Positions 1-13,659 are shown, numbered from the stretch's first letter. The stretch is DNA of 64,000 bases from Apostichopus japonicus (GCF_037975245.1 NC_092577.1:26473398-26537397); one strand, 5' to 3'. Program-made: numbers and translations. The notes: a model not told the origin generated them from the sequence alone.

Positions 1-48
1 TATCGGTACCGCACATTCCATTTATCGGTAACGCATATTCGATTTATC

Positions 49-556
49 GGTATCGCACATGCCATTATTGGTATCGCTAATTCGATTTATCGGTACCGCA
101 CATTCGATTTATCGGTACCGCAATATCGATTTATCGGTATCGCACATTCGATTAAACGGTACCGCACTTTCGATTTATCGGTATCGCAAATTCGATAAAT
201 CGGTATCGCACATTCGATTAAACGGTATCGCACATTCGATTTATCGGTAACGCACTTTCGATTTATCGGTACCGCAAGTTCGATTTATCGGTATCGCAAA
301 TTCGATTAATCGGTATCGCACATTCGATTAAACGGTATCGCGCCTTCGATTTATCGGTAACGCACTTCCGATTCATCGGAACCGCACATTCGATTAATCG
401 GCACCGCACATTCGATTTATCGGTACCGCAATATCGATTTATCGGTATCGCACATACGATTTATCGGTACCGCAAATTCGATTTATCGGTATCGCATATT
501 CGAATTATCGGTACAGCACAATCGATTAATCGGTACCGCCTTTCGATTTATCGATA
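49..556. repeat. F-like block, first copy of a 964-bp period
   Basis: The stretch starts with CACATGCCATTATTGG and runs through GCTAATTCG, GATAAATCGG and the short monomer CCGCCTTTCGA. The same series recurs 964 bp downstream. The offset equals 44 monomers minus 4 bp, which matches the four one-base-short monomers I can see between corresponding points (CCATTATTGG twice, CCGCCTTTCG and CGATTTTTGG). The open frame here, beginning at 59, is a by-product of the repeat. Confidence 0.7.
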
Positions 557-1012
557 CCGCACATTCGATTAATCGGTATCGCACGTTCTTTTTATCGGTA
601 CCGCACATTCGATTTATCGGTAACGCATATTCGATTTATCGGTATCGCACATTCCATTATTGGTATCGCACATTCGATTTATCGGTATCGCGAATTCGAT
701 TTATCGGTACCGCAATATCGATTTATCGGTACCGCAATATCGATTTTTGGTATCGCACATTCGATTGACCGGTATCGCACAATCGATTTATCGGTAACGC
801 ACTTTCGATTTATCGGTACCGCACATTCGATTTATCGGTATCCCAAATTCGATTAATCGGTATCGCACATTCGATTAAACGGTATCGCACATTCGATTTA
901 TCGGTAACGCACTTTCGATTTATCGGCACCGCACATTCGATTTATCGGCACCGCACATTCGATTTATCGGTACCGCACATTCGATTAATCGGTATCGCAC
1001 GTTCGATTTCAC

Positions 1013-1520
1013 GGTATCGCACATGCCATTATTGGTATCGCTAATTCGATTTATCGGTACCGCACATTCTCTTTATCGGTACCGCAATATCGATTTATCG
1101 GTATCGCACATTCGATTAAACGGTACCGCAATTTCGATTTATCGGTATCGCAAATTCGATAAATCGGTATCGCACATTCGATTAAACGGTATCGCACATT
1201 CGATTTATCGGTAACGCACTTTCGATTTATCGGTACCGCAAGTTCGATTTATCGGTATCGCAAATTCGATTAATCGGTATCGCACATTCGATTAAACGGT
1301 ATCGCACCTTCGATTTATCGGTAACGCACTTTCAATTCATCGGAACCGCACATTCGATTTATCGGCACCGCACATTCGATTTATCGGTACCGCAATATCG
1401 ATTTATCGGTATCGCACATACGATTTATCGGTACCGCACATTCGATTTATCGGTATCGCATATTCGAATTATCGGTACAGCACAATCGATTAATCGGTAC
1501 CGCCTTTCGATTTATCGGTA
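1013..1520. repeat. F-like block, second copy of a 964-bp period
   Basis: This is a repeat of the block at 49-556, with substitutions such as ATTCTCTTTATCGG in place of ATTCGATTTATCGG near 1068. Similarity stops near 1520, where the first copy continues with TCGATACCGCACATT and this copy with TCGGTACCGCAATAT. The upstream limit near 1013 is also a clean change of monomer order. The duplicated piece is therefore about 500 bp inside a 964-bp spacing. Confidence 0.68.
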
Positions 1521-2650
1521 CCGCAATATCGATTTATCGGTATCGCACATTCGATTGACCGGTATCGCACATTCGATTTATCGGTACCGCAATATCGATT
1601 TATCGGTACCGCACAATCTATTAATCGGTACCGCCTTTCGATTTATCGGTACCGCAATATCGATTTATCGGTATCGCACATTCGATTTATCGGGACCGCA
1701 CATTCGATTTATCGGTACCGCACATTCGATTTATCGGTACCGCACATTCGATTTATCGGTATCGCACAATCGATTTATCGGTACCGCACATTCGATTGAT
1801 CGGTATCGCAAATTCGATTAATCGTTATCGCACATTCGATTAAACGGTACCGCACTTTCGATTAAACGGTATCGCACATTCGATTTATCGGTAACTCACT
1901 TTCGATTTATCGGTACCGCACATTCGATTTATCGGTATCTTAAATTCGATTAATCGGTATCGCACGTTCGATTTATCGGTACCGCACATTCCATTTATCG
2001 GTATCGTACATTCGATTTACCGAAATCTCACATTCGATCTATCGGTAACGCACTTTCGATTTATCGGAACCGCACATTCGATTTATCGGCACCGCACATT
2101 CGATTTATCGGTACCGCAATATCGATTTATCGGTATCGCACATACGATTTATCGGTACCGCACATTCGATTTATCGGTACCGCACATTCGATTTATCGGT
2201 ATCGCATTTTCGATTAATCGGTATCGCACATTCCAATTTTTGGTACCGCACATTCGATTTATCGGTATCGCATATTCGATTTATCGGTATCGCACATTCG
2301 ATAAAACGGTACCGCACTTTCGATTAAACGGTATCGCACATTCGATTTATCGGTAACGCACTTTCGATTTATCGGTATCGCAAATTCGATAAATCGGTAT
2401 CGCACATTCGATTAAACGGTATCGCACATTCGATTGATCGGTAACGCACTTTCGATTTAACGGTACCGCACATTCGATTTATCGGTATCGCAAATTCGAT
2501 TAATCGGTATCGCACATTCGATTAAACGGTATCGCACCTTCGATTTATCGGTAACGCACTTTCGATTTATCGTAATCGCACATTCGATTTATCGGCACCG
2601 CACATTCGATTTATCGGTACCGCAATATCGATTTATCGGTATCGCACATA

Positions 2651-4319
2651 CGATTAAACGGTTCCGCACTTTCGATTAAACGGTATCGCACATTCGATTT
2701 ATCGGTAACGCACTTTCGATTTATCGGTGCCGCACATTCGATTTATCGGTATCCCAAATTCGATTAATCGGTACCGCACGTTCTATTTATCGGTACCGCA
2801 CATTCCATTTATCGGTATCGTACATTCGATTTACCGATATCGCACATTCGATCTATCGGTAACGCACTTTCGATTTATCGGAACCGCACATTCGATTTAT
2901 CGGCACCGCACATTCGATTTATCGGTACAGCAATATCGATTTATCGGTATCGCACCTACGATTTATCGGTACCGCACATTCGAATTATCGGTACCGCACA
3001 TTCGATTTATGGGTATCGCATATTCGATTAATCGGTATCGTACGTTCGATTTATCGGTACCGCACATTCGATTTATCGGTACCGCACATTCGATTAATCG
3101 GTATCGCTCGTTCGATTTATCGGTACCGCACATTCCATTTATCGGTATCGTACATTCGGTTTACCGATATCGCACATTCGATTTATCGGCACCGCACATT
3201 CGATTTATCGGTATCGCAAATTCGATTAATCGGTATCGCACATTCGATTTATCGGTAACGCAGTTTCTATTTATCGGTACCGCACATTCCATTTATCGGT
3301 ATCGCAAATTCGATTAATAGGTATCGCCCATTCGATTAAACGGTATCGCACATTCTATTTATCGGTATCGCACAATCTATTAATCGGTCTCGCACATTCG
3401 ATCTATCGGCACCGCACATACGATTTATCGGTACCGCACATTTGATTTATCGTTATCGAACATTCGATTTATCGGTACCGCAATATCGATTTATCGGTAC
3501 CGCACAATCGATTAATCGGTATTGCACATTCCATTTATCGGATCCGCACATTTGATTTATCGTTATCGCACATTCGATTTATCGGCACCGCACATTCGAT
3601 TAATCGATACCGCAATATCGATTTATCGGTATCGCACATTCGATTTATCGTTACCGCACATTCTATTTATCGGTATCGTAAATTCGATTTATCGGTCTCG
3701 CACATTCGATTTATCGTTACCGCACATTCTATTTATCGGTATCGTAAATTCGATTTATCGGTCTCGCACATTCGATTTATCGGTAGCAATATCGATTAAT
3801 CGGTACCGCACATTCGATTTATCGGTACCGCACAATCGATTTATCGGTATCGCACAATCGATTAATCGGTCTCGCACATTCGATTTATCGGTAGCGCACA
3901 TTCCATTTATCGGCACTGCACATTCGATTTATCGGCACCGTACATTCGATTTATAGGTACCGCAATATCGATTTATCGGTATCGCACATTCGATTTATCG
4001 GTAACGCAGTTTCGATTTATCGGTAGCGCACATTCGATTTATCGGTATCGGAAATTCGATTAATAGGTATCGCACATTCGATTAAACGGTATCGCACATT
4101 CGATTTATCGGTAACGCATATTCGATTTATCGGTATCGCATATTCGATTAATCGGTATCGCACGTTCTTTTTATCGGTACCGCACATTCGATTTATCGGT
4201 AACGCATATTCGATTTATCGGTATCGCACATTCCATTATTGGTATCGCACATTCGATTTATCGGTATCGCGAATTCGATTTATCGGTACCGCAATATCGA
4301 TTTATCGGTATCGCACATA
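2651..4319. repeat. 1,735-bp HOR, copy 1 (66 bp shorter)
   Basis: The first of four copies of an HOR that begins at CGATTAAACGGTTCCGCAC. It contains a D-type stretch (TTATGGGTATCGC near 3009) and block A, which starts near 3522 and carries a GGATCC near 3540. It is 1,669 bp long, exactly three monomers shorter than the next copies; the missing 66 bp lie in the D-type stretch near 3180-3240. It also differs in having GGTACAGCAATATCG near 2934 where copies 2-4 have GGTACCGCACATTCG. It carries GGTAGCGCAC near 4022 and TATCGGAAATTCG near 4047, shared with copy 2 but not with copies 3 and 4. Confidence 0.85.
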
Positions 4320-6054
4320 CGATTAAACGGTTCCGCACTTTCGATTAAACGGTATCGCACATTCGATTTATCGGTAACGCACTTTCGATTTATCGGTGCC
4401 GCACATTCGATTTATCGGTATCCCAAATTCGATTAATCGGTACCGCACGTTCTATTTATCGGTACCGCACATTCCATTTATCGGTATCGTACATTCGATT
4501 TACCGATATCGCACATTCGATCTATCGGTAACGCACTTTCGATTTATCGGAACCGCACATTCGATTTATCGGCACCGCACATTCGATTTATCGGTACCGC
4601 ACATTCGATTTATCGGTATCGCACCTACGATTTATCGGTACCGCACATTCGAATTATCGGTACCGCACATTCGATTTATGGGTATCGCATATTCGATTAA
4701 TCGGTATCGTACGTTCGATTTATCGGTATCGCACATTCGATTTATCGGTACCGCACATTCGATTAATCGGTATCGCTCGTTCGATTTATCGGTACCGCAT
4801 ATTCCATTTATCGGTATCGTACATTCGGTTTACCGATATCGCACATTCGATTTATCGGCACCGCACATTCGATTTATCGGTACCGCACATTCGATTAATC
4901 GGTATCGCACATTCGATTTATCGGTACCGCACATTCGATTTATCGGTATCGCAAATTCGATTAATCGGTATCGCACATTCGATTTATCGGTAACGCAGTT
5001 TCTATTTATCGGTACCGCACATTCCATTTATCGGTATCGCAAATTCGATTAATAGGTATCGCCCATTCGATTAAACGGTATCGCACATTCTATTTATCGG
5101 TATCGCACAATCTATTAATCGGTCTCGCACATTCGATCTATCGGCACCGCACATACGATTTATCGGTACCGCACATTTGATTTATCGTTATCGAACATTC
5201 GATTTATCGGTACCGCAATATCGATTTATCGGTACCGCACAATCGATTAATCGGTATTGCACATTCCATTTATCGGATCCGCACATTTGATTTATCGTTA
5301 TCGCACATTCGATTTATCGGCACCGCACATTCGATTAATCGATACCGCAATATCGATTTATCGGTATCGCACATTCGATTTATCGTTACCGCACATTCTA
5401 TTTATCGGTATCGTAAATTCGATTTATCGGTCTCGCACATTCGATTTATCGTTACCGCACATTCTATTTATCGGTATCGTAAATTCGATTTATCGGTCTC
5501 GCACATTCGATTTATCGGTAGCAATATCGATTAATCGGTACCGCACATTCGATTTATCGGTACCGCACAATCGATTTATCGGTATCGCACAATCGATTAA
5601 TCGGTCTCGCACATTCGATTTATCGGTAGCGCACATTCCATTTATCGGCACTGCACATTCGATTTATCGGCACCGTACATTCGATTTATAGGTACCGCAA
5701 TATCGATTTATCGGTATCGCACATTCGATTTATCGGTAACGCAGTTTCGATTTATCGGTAGCGCACATTCGATTTATCGGTATCGGAAATTCGATTAATA
5801 GGTATCGCACATTCGATTAAACGGTATCGCACATTCGATTTATCGGTAACGCATATTCGATTTATCGGTATCGCATATTCGATTAATCGGTATCGCACGT
5901 TCTTTTTATCGGTACCGCACATTCGATTTATCGGTAACGCATATTCGATTTATCGGTATCGCACATTCCATTATTGGTATCGCACATTCGATTTATCGGT
6001 ATCGCGAATTCGATTTATCGGTACCGCAATATCGATTTATCGGTATCGCACATA
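4320..6054. repeat. 1,735-bp HOR, copy 2
   Basis: Full-length HOR of 79 monomers. The length equals 79 x 22 minus 3, accounted for by one 20-bp monomer (GGTAGCAATATC, near 5516) and one 21-bp monomer (CCATTATTGG, near 5968). Block A begins at 5257 and the GGATCC lies near 5275. Every landmark lies exactly 1,735 bp before its counterpart in copy 3. It appears nearly identical to copy 3 in the first 1.2 kb, and then keeps the GGTAGCGCAC and TATCGGAAATTCG variants of copy 1. Confidence 0.88.
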
Positions 6055-7789
6055 CGATTAAACGGTTCCGCACTTTCGATTAAACGGTATCGCACATTCG
6101 ATTTATCGGTAACGCACTTTCGATTTATCGGTGCCGCACATTCGATTTATCGGTATCCCAAATTCGATTAATCGGTACCGCACGTTCTATTTATCGGTAC
6201 CGCACATTCCATTTATCGGTATCGTACATTCGATTTACCGATATCGCACATTCGATCTATCGGTAACGCACTTTCGATTTATCGGAACCGCACATTCGAT
6301 TTATCGGCACCGCACATTCGATTTATCGGTACCGCACATTCGATTTATCGGTATCGCACCTACGATTTATCGGTACCGCACATTCGAATTATCGGTACCG
6401 CACATTCGATTTATGGGTATCGCATATTCGATTAATCGGTATCGTACGTTCGATTTATCGGTATCGCACATTCGATTTATCGGTACCGCACATTCGATTA
6501 ATCGGTATCGCTCGTTCGATTTATCGGTACCGCATATTCCATTTATCGGTATCGTACATTCGGTTTACCGATATCGCACATTCGATTTATCGGCACCGCA
6601 CATTCGATTTATCGGTACCGCACATTCGATTAATCGGTATCGCACATTCGATTTATCGGTACCGCACATTCGATTTATCGGTATCGCAAATTCGATTAAT
6701 CGGTATCGCACATTCGATTTATCGGTAACGCAGTTTCTATTTATCGGTACCGCACATTCCATTTATCGGTATCGCAAATTCGATTAATAGGTATCGCCCA
6801 TTCGATTAAACGGTATCGCACATTCTATTTATCGGTATCGCACAATCTATTAATCGGTCTCGCACATTCGATCTATCGGCACCGCACATACGATTTATCG
6901 GTACCGCACATTTGATTTATCGTTATCGAACATTCGATTTATCGGTACCGCAATATCGATTTATCGGTACCGCACAATCGATTAATCGGTATTGCACATT
7001 CCATTTATCGGATCCGCACATTTGATTTATCGTTATCGCACATTCGATTTATCGGCACCGCACATTCGATTAATCGATACCGCAATATCGATTTATCGGT
7101 ATCGCACATTCGATTTATCGTTACCGCACATTCTATTTATCGGTATCGTAAATTCGATTTATCGGTCTCGCACATTCGATTTATCGTTACCGCACATTCT
7201 ATTTATCGGTATCGTAAATTCGATGTATCCGTCTCGCACATTCGATTTATCGGTAGCAATATCGATTAATCGGTACCGCACATTCGATTTATCGGTACCG
7301 CACAATCGATTTATCGGTATCGCACAATCGATTAATCGGTCTCGCACATTCGATTTATCGGTAGCGCACATTCCATTTATCGGCACTGCACATTCGATTT
7401 ATCGGCACCGTACATTCGATTTATAGGTACCGCAATATCGATTTATCGGTATCGCACATTCGATTTATCGGTAACGCAGTTTCGATTTATCGGTACCGCA
7501 CATTCGATTTATCGGTATCGCAAATTCGATTAATAGGTATCGCACATTCGATTAAACGGTATCGCACATTCGATTTATCGGTAACGCATATTCGATTTAT
7601 CGGTATCGCATATTCGATTAATCGGTATCGCACGTTCTTTTTATCGGTACCGCACATTCGATTTATCGGTAACGCATATTCGATTTATCGGTATCGCACA
7701 TTCCATTATTGGTATCGCACATTCGATTTATCGGTATCGCGAATTCGATTTATCGGTACCGCAATATCGATTTATCGGTATCGCACATA
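6055..7789. repeat. 1,735-bp HOR, copy 3
   Basis: Full-length HOR with landmarks 1,735 bp after those of copy 2. It carries private changes shared only with copy 4: CGATGTATC near 7223 in place of CGATTTATC, GGTACCGCAC near 7492 in place of GGTAGCGCAC, and TATCGCAAATTCG near 7518 in place of TATCGGAAATTCG. It alone has GTATCCGTCTCGC near 7227. At 7790 the next copy does not start; the sequence goes on with CGATTTATCGGTACC instead of CGATTAAACGGTTCC, so the tandem series is interrupted here by the next block. Confidence 0.88.
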
Positions 7790-9171
7790 CGATTTATCGG
7801 TACCGCACATTCGATTTATCGGTACCGCACATTCCATTTATCGGTATCGTACATTCGATTTACCGATATCGCACATTCGATTTATCGGCACCGCACATTC
7901 GATTTATCGGTACCGCAATATCGATTTATCGGTATCGCCCATTCGATTTATCGGTATCGCAAATTCGATTAATCGGTATCGCACATTCGATTTATCGGTA
8001 ACGCAGTTTCGATTTATCGGTACCGCACATTCTATTTATCGGTTTCGCAAATTCGATTAATAGGTATCGCACATTCGATTAAACGGTATCGCACATTCGA
8101 TTTATCGGTAACGCACTTTCGATTTATCGGTCCCGCACATTCGATTTATCAGTAAAGCACATTCTATTTATCGGTATCGCACAATCTATTAATCGGTCTT
8201 GCACATTCGATTTATCGGCACCGCACATATATTTATCGGTACCACACATTTGATTTATCGTTATCGCACATTCGATTTATCGGCACCGCACATTCGATTT
8301 ATCGATACCGCAATATCGATTTATCGGTGTCGCACATTCGATTTATCGTTACCGCACATTCTATTTATCGGTATCGTAAATTCGATTTATCGGTCTCGCA
8401 CATTCGATTTATCGGTAGCAATATCGATTAATCGGTACCGCACATTCGATTTATCGGTACCGCACAATCGATTTATCGGTATCGCACAATCGATTAATCG
8501 GTCTCGCACATTCGATTTATCGGTAGCGCACATTCCATTTATCGGCACTGCACATTCGATTTATCGGCACCGTACATTCGATTTATAGGTACCGCAATAT
8601 CGATTTATCGGTATCGCACATTCGATTTATCGGTACCGCTCATTCGATTAATTGGTATCGCAAATTCGATTAATCGGTATCGCACATTCGATTTATCGGT
8701 AACGTAGTTTCGATTTATCGGTACCGCACATTCGATTTATCGGTATCGCAAATTCGATTAATAGGTTTTGCACATTCGATTAAACGGTATCGCACATTCG
8801 ATTTATCGGTACCGCAATATCGATTTATCGGTATCGCACATACGATTTATCGTTACCGCACATTTGATTTATCGTTATCGCACATTCGATTTATCGGTAC
8901 CGCAATATCGATTTATCGGTACCGCACAATCGATTAATCGGTACCGCACATTCCATTTATCGGTACCACACATTCGATTTATCGTTATCGCACATTCGAT
9001 TTATCGGTACCGCAATATCGATTTATCGGTACCGCACATTCGATTAATCGGTATCACACGTTCGATTTATCGGTATCGCACATTCCATTATTGGTATCGC
9101 ACATTCGATTTATCGGTATCGCGAATTCGATTTATCGGTACCGCAATATCGATTTATCGGTATCGCACATA
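7790..9171. repeat. Block of G, C and H type between HOR copies 3 and 4
   Basis: A 1,382-bp stretch with the block order later seen in the core units. It includes the end of G, block C from 8199 (GTCTTGCACATTCG, then the 21-bp monomer CATATATTTATCGG) and block H from 8768 (GGTTTTGCACATTCG). At about 9091 it passes through CCATTATTGG and GCGAATTCG back into CGATTAAACGGTTCC, the start of HOR copy 4. It looks like an early or hybrid form of the core unit. Confidence 0.75.
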
Positions 9172-10906
9172 CGATTAAACGGTTCCGCACTTTCGATTAA
9201 ACGGTATCGCACATTCGATTTATCGGTAACGCACTTTCGATTTATCGGTGCCGCACATTCGATTTATCGGTATCCCAAATTCGATTAATCGGTACCGCAC
9301 GTTCTATTTATCGGTACCGCACATTCCATTTATCGGTATCGTACATTCGATTTACCGATATCGCACATTCGATCTATCGGTAACGCACTTTCGATTTATC
9401 GGAACCGCACATTCGATTTATCGGCACCGCACATTCGATTTATCGGTACCGCACATTCGATTTATCGGTATCGCACCTACGATTTATCGGTACCGCACAT
9501 TCGAATTATCGGTACCGCACATTCGATTTATGGGTATCGCATATTCGATTAATCGGTATCGTACGTTCGATTTATCGGTATCGCACATTCGATTTATCGG
9601 TACCGCACATTCGATTAATCGGTATCGCTCGTTCGATTTATCGGTACCGCATATTCCATTTATCGGTATCGTACATTCGGTTTACCGATATCGCACATTC
9701 GATTTATCGGCACCGCACATTCGATTTATCGGTACCGCACATTCGATTAATCGGTATCGCACATTCGATTTATCGGTACCGCACATTCGATTTATCGGTA
9801 TCGCAAATTCGATTAATCGGTATCGCACATTCGATTTATCGGTAACGCAGTTTCTATTTATCGGTACCGCACATTCCATTTATCGGTATCGCAAATTCGA
9901 TTAATAGGTATCGCCCATTCGATTAAACGGTATCGCACATTCTATTTATCGGTATCGCACAATCTATTAATCGGTCTCGCACATTCGATCTATCGGCACC
10001 GCACATACGATTTATCGGTACCGCACATTTGATTTATCGTTATCGAACATTCGATTTATCGGTACCGCAATATCGATTTATCGGTACCGCACAATCGATT
10101 AATCGGTATTGCACATTCCATTTATCGGATCCGCACATTTGATTTATCGTTATCGCACATTCGATTTATCGGCACCGCACATTCGATTAATCGATACCGC
10201 AATATCGATTTATCGGTATCGCACATTCGATTTATCGTTACCGCACATTCTATTTATCGGTATCGTAAATTCGATTTATCGGTCTCGCACATTCGATTTA
10301 TCGTTACCGCACATTCTATTTATCGGTATCGTAAATTCGATGTATCGGTCTCGCACATTCGATTTATCGGTAGCAATATCGATTAATCGGTACCGCACAT
10401 TCGATTTATCGGTACCGCACAATCGATTTATCGGTATCGCACAATCGATTAATCGGTCTCGCACATTCGATTTATCGGTAGCGCACATTCCATTTATCGG
10501 CACTGCACATTCGATTTATCGGCACCGTACATTCGATTTATAGGTACCGCAATATCGATTTATCGGTATCGCACATTCGATTTATCGGTAACGCAGTTTC
10601 GATTTATCGGTACCGCACATTCGATTTATCGGTATCGCAAATTCGATTAATAGGTATCGCACATTCGATTAAACGGTATCGCACATTCGATTTATCGGTA
10701 ACGCATATTCGATTTATCGGTATCGCATATTCGATTAATCGGTATCGCACGTTCTTTTTATCGGTACCGCACATTCGATTTATCGGTAACGCATATTCGA
10801 TTTATCGGTATCGCACATTCCATTATTGGTATCGCACATTCGATTTATCGGTATCGCGAATTCGATTTATCGGTACCGCAATATCGATTTATCGGTATCG
10901 CACATA
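9172..10906. repeat. 1,735-bp HOR, copy 4
   Basis: Landmarks lie 3,117 bp after those of copy 3, so copy 3 plus the following 1,382-bp block has been duplicated as one 3,117-bp unit. The shared CGATGTATC variant (near 10340), GGTACCGCAC (near 10609) and TATCGCAAATTCG (near 10635) support descent from copy 3 rather than from copy 1 or 2. Block A begins at 10109. It then runs into a G block starting near 10826. Confidence 0.87.
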
Positions 10907-12273
10907 CGATTTATCGGTACCGCACATTCGATTTATCGGTACCGCACATTCGATTTATCGGTATCGCATATTCGATTAATCGGTATCGCACGTTCGATTT
11001 ATCGGTACCGCACATTCCATTTATCGGTATCGTACATTCGATTTACCGATATCGCACATTCGATTTATCGGCACCGCACATTCGATTTATCGGTACCGCA
11101 ATATCGATTTATCGGTATCGCCCATTCGATTTATCGGTATCGCAAATTCGATTAATCGGTATCGCACATTCGATTTATCGGTAACGCAGTTTCGATTTAT
11201 CGGTACCGCACATTCTATTTATCGGTTTCGCAAATTCGATTAATAGGTATCGCACATTCGATTAAACGGTATCGCACATTCGATTTATCGGTAACGCACT
11301 TTCGATTTATCGGTCCCGCACATTCGATTTATCAGTAAAGCACATTCTATTTATCGGTATCGCACAATCTATTAATCGGTCTTGCACATTCGATTTATCG
11401 GCACCGCACATATATTTATCGGTACCGCACATTTGATTTATCGTTATCGCACATTCGATTTATCGGCACCGCACATTCGATTTATCGATACCGCAATATC
11501 GATTTATCGGTGTCGCACATTCGATTTATCGTTACCGCACATTCTATTTATCGGTATCGTAAATTCGATTAATCGGTCTCGCACATTCGATTTATCGGTA
11601 GCAATATCGATTAATCGGTACCGCACATTCGATTTATCGGTACCGCACAATCGATTTATCGGTATCGCACAATCGATTAATCGGTCTCGCACATTCGATT
11701 TATCGGTAGCGCACATTCCATTTATCGGCACTGCACATTCGATTTATCGGCACCGTACATTCGATTTATAGGTACCGCAATATCGATTTATCGGTATCGC
11801 ACATTCGATTTATCGGTACCGCTCATTCGATTAATTGGTATCGCAAATTCGATTAATCGGTATCGCACATTCGATTTATCGGTAACGTAGTTTCGATTTA
11901 TCGGTACCGCACATTCGATTTATCGGTATCGCAAATTCGATTAATAGGTTTTGCACATTCGATTAAACGGTATCGCACATTCGATTTATCGGTACCGCAA
12001 TATCGCTTTATCGGTATCGCACATACGATTTATCGTTACCGCACATTTGATTTATCGTTATCGCACATTCGATTTATCGGTACCGCAATATCGATTTATC
12101 GGTACCGCACAATCGATTAATCGGTACCGCACATTCCATTTATCGGTACCACACATTCGATTTATCGTTATCGCACATTCGATTTATCGGTACCGCAATA
12201 TCGATTTATCGGTACCGCACATTCGATTAATCGGTATCACACGTTCGATTTATCGGTATCGCACATTCCATTA
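10907..12273. repeat. Second block of G, C and H type
   Basis: Repeats the order of 7790-9171, with block C at 11382 and block H at 11951. It carries 66 bp more in the G part, so the offset grows from 3,117 to 3,183 bp. From about 12274 it no longer returns to the 1,735-bp HOR and enters the monomer order of the core (GCGAATTCG, then CAATATCGATTTATTGG). Private change: CAATATCGCTTTATCGG near 11999. Confidence 0.75.
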
Positions 12274-13659
12274 TTGGTATCGCACATTCGATTTATCGGT
12301 ATCGCGAATTCGATTTATCGGTACCGCACATTCGATTTATCGGTACCGCAATATCGATTTATTGGTATCGCACATTCGATTGACCGGTATCGCACATTCG
12401 ATTTATCGGCATCGCACATTCGATTTATCGGTACCGCAATATCGATTTATCGGTATGGCACATTCGATTTATCGGTACATTACCTCACATTGATTTATCG
12501 GTATCGCACATTCGATTAATCGGTATCGCACGTTCTTTTTATCGGTACCGCACATTCGATTTATCGGTAACGCATATTCGATTTATCGGTATCGCACATT
12601 CCATTATTGGTATCGCACATTCGATTTATCGGTATCGCGAATTCGATTTATCGGTACCGCACATTCGATTTATCGGTACCGCAATATCGATTTGTCGGTA
12701 TCGCACATTCGATTGACCGGTATCGCACATTCGATTTATCGGCATTGCAAATCCGATTTATCGGTACCGCACATTCGATTTATCGGTATCGCAATTCAAT
12801 TAATCGGTATCGCACATTCGATTAAACGGTACCGCACTTTCGATTAAACGGTATCGCACATTCGATTTATCGGTAACGCACTTTCGATTTATCGGTACCG
12901 CACATTCGATTTATCGGTATCGTACATTCGATTAATCGGTATCGCATATTCGATTAAACGGTATCGCACATTCGATTTATCGGTAACGCACTTTCGATTT
13001 ATCGGCACCGAACATTCGATTGATCGGCACCGCACATTCGATTTATCGGTACCGCACATTCGATTTATCGGTATCGCACAATCGATTTATCGGTACCGCA
13101 CATTCGATTAATCGGTATCGCACGTTCGATTTATCGGTATCGCACATTCCATTATTGGTATCGCGAATTCGATTTATCGGTACCGCACATTCTATTTATC
13201 GGTACCGCAATATCGATTTATCGGTATCGCACATTCGATTGAACGGTACCGCACTTTCGATTTATCGGTATCGCAAATTCGATAAATCGGTATCGCACAT
13301 TCGATTAAACGGTATCGCACATTCGATTTATCGGTAACGCACTTTCGATTTATCGGTATCGCACATTCGATTTATCGGTAAAGCATTTTCGATTCAACGG
13401 TACCGCACATTCGATTTATTGGTACCGCACGTTCTATTTATCGGTACCGCACATTCCATTTATCGGTATCGTACATTCGATTTACCGATGTCGCACATTC
13501 GATCTATCGGTAACGCACTTTCGATTTATCGGAACCGCACATTCGATTTATCGGCACCGCACATTCGATTTATCGGTACCGCAATATCGATTTATCGGTA
13601 TCGCACTTTCGATTTATCGGTATCGCACATTCGAATTATCGGTACCGCACATTCGATTT
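12274..13659. repeat. Transition into the core HOR
   Basis: Contains the first J, E and F blocks in core order. The J-type long monomer near 12474 reads GGTACATTACCTCAC, unlike the GGTACGGTACCTCAC of the later units. A 333-bp local repeat (CCATTATTGG then GCGAATTCG at 12274 and again at 12607) is found only here. A one-base-short CGCAATTCAATTAATCGG near 12791 precedes the E-like stretch near 12889. F follows from about 13150. The segment reaches a D-type start at 13660. Confidence 0.7.

Larger units (their letters stand above)
1..2650. repeat. Left heterogeneous satellite segment
   Basis: This part consists of the same monomers but does not follow the multi-kilobase HOR of the core. It has odd monomers that are rare or absent further right, such as CCGCCTTTCGA (one base short) near 535, 1501 and 1632, CGATTTTTGG near 740, GGTATCTTAAATT near 1935 and TTTACCGAAATCTC near 2020. 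Several stretches resemble block F of the core, with GATAAATCGG at about 192, 1156 and 2390. It may be an older, less homogenised flank of the array, or the edge of another HOR family outside the window. I see nothing else in it. Confidence 0.75.

Noticed and set aside
4830-5027. Minus-strand open frames of 65-78 codons (also at 6565, 9682, 17086, 21769, 29595 and others) as genes
   Set aside because: They are the reverse complement of the same monomers, in the one phase that avoids the TAA from TTTATC or TTAATC. They recur only because the HOR recurs.
10250-10420. Hairpin-forming terminators or RNA genes from the CGATTAATCG and CGGTACCG dyads
   Set aside because: The dyads are only 8-10 bp with no loop, recur in nearly every monomer, and are not followed by a U tract or any gene; I found no tRNA or rRNA pattern.
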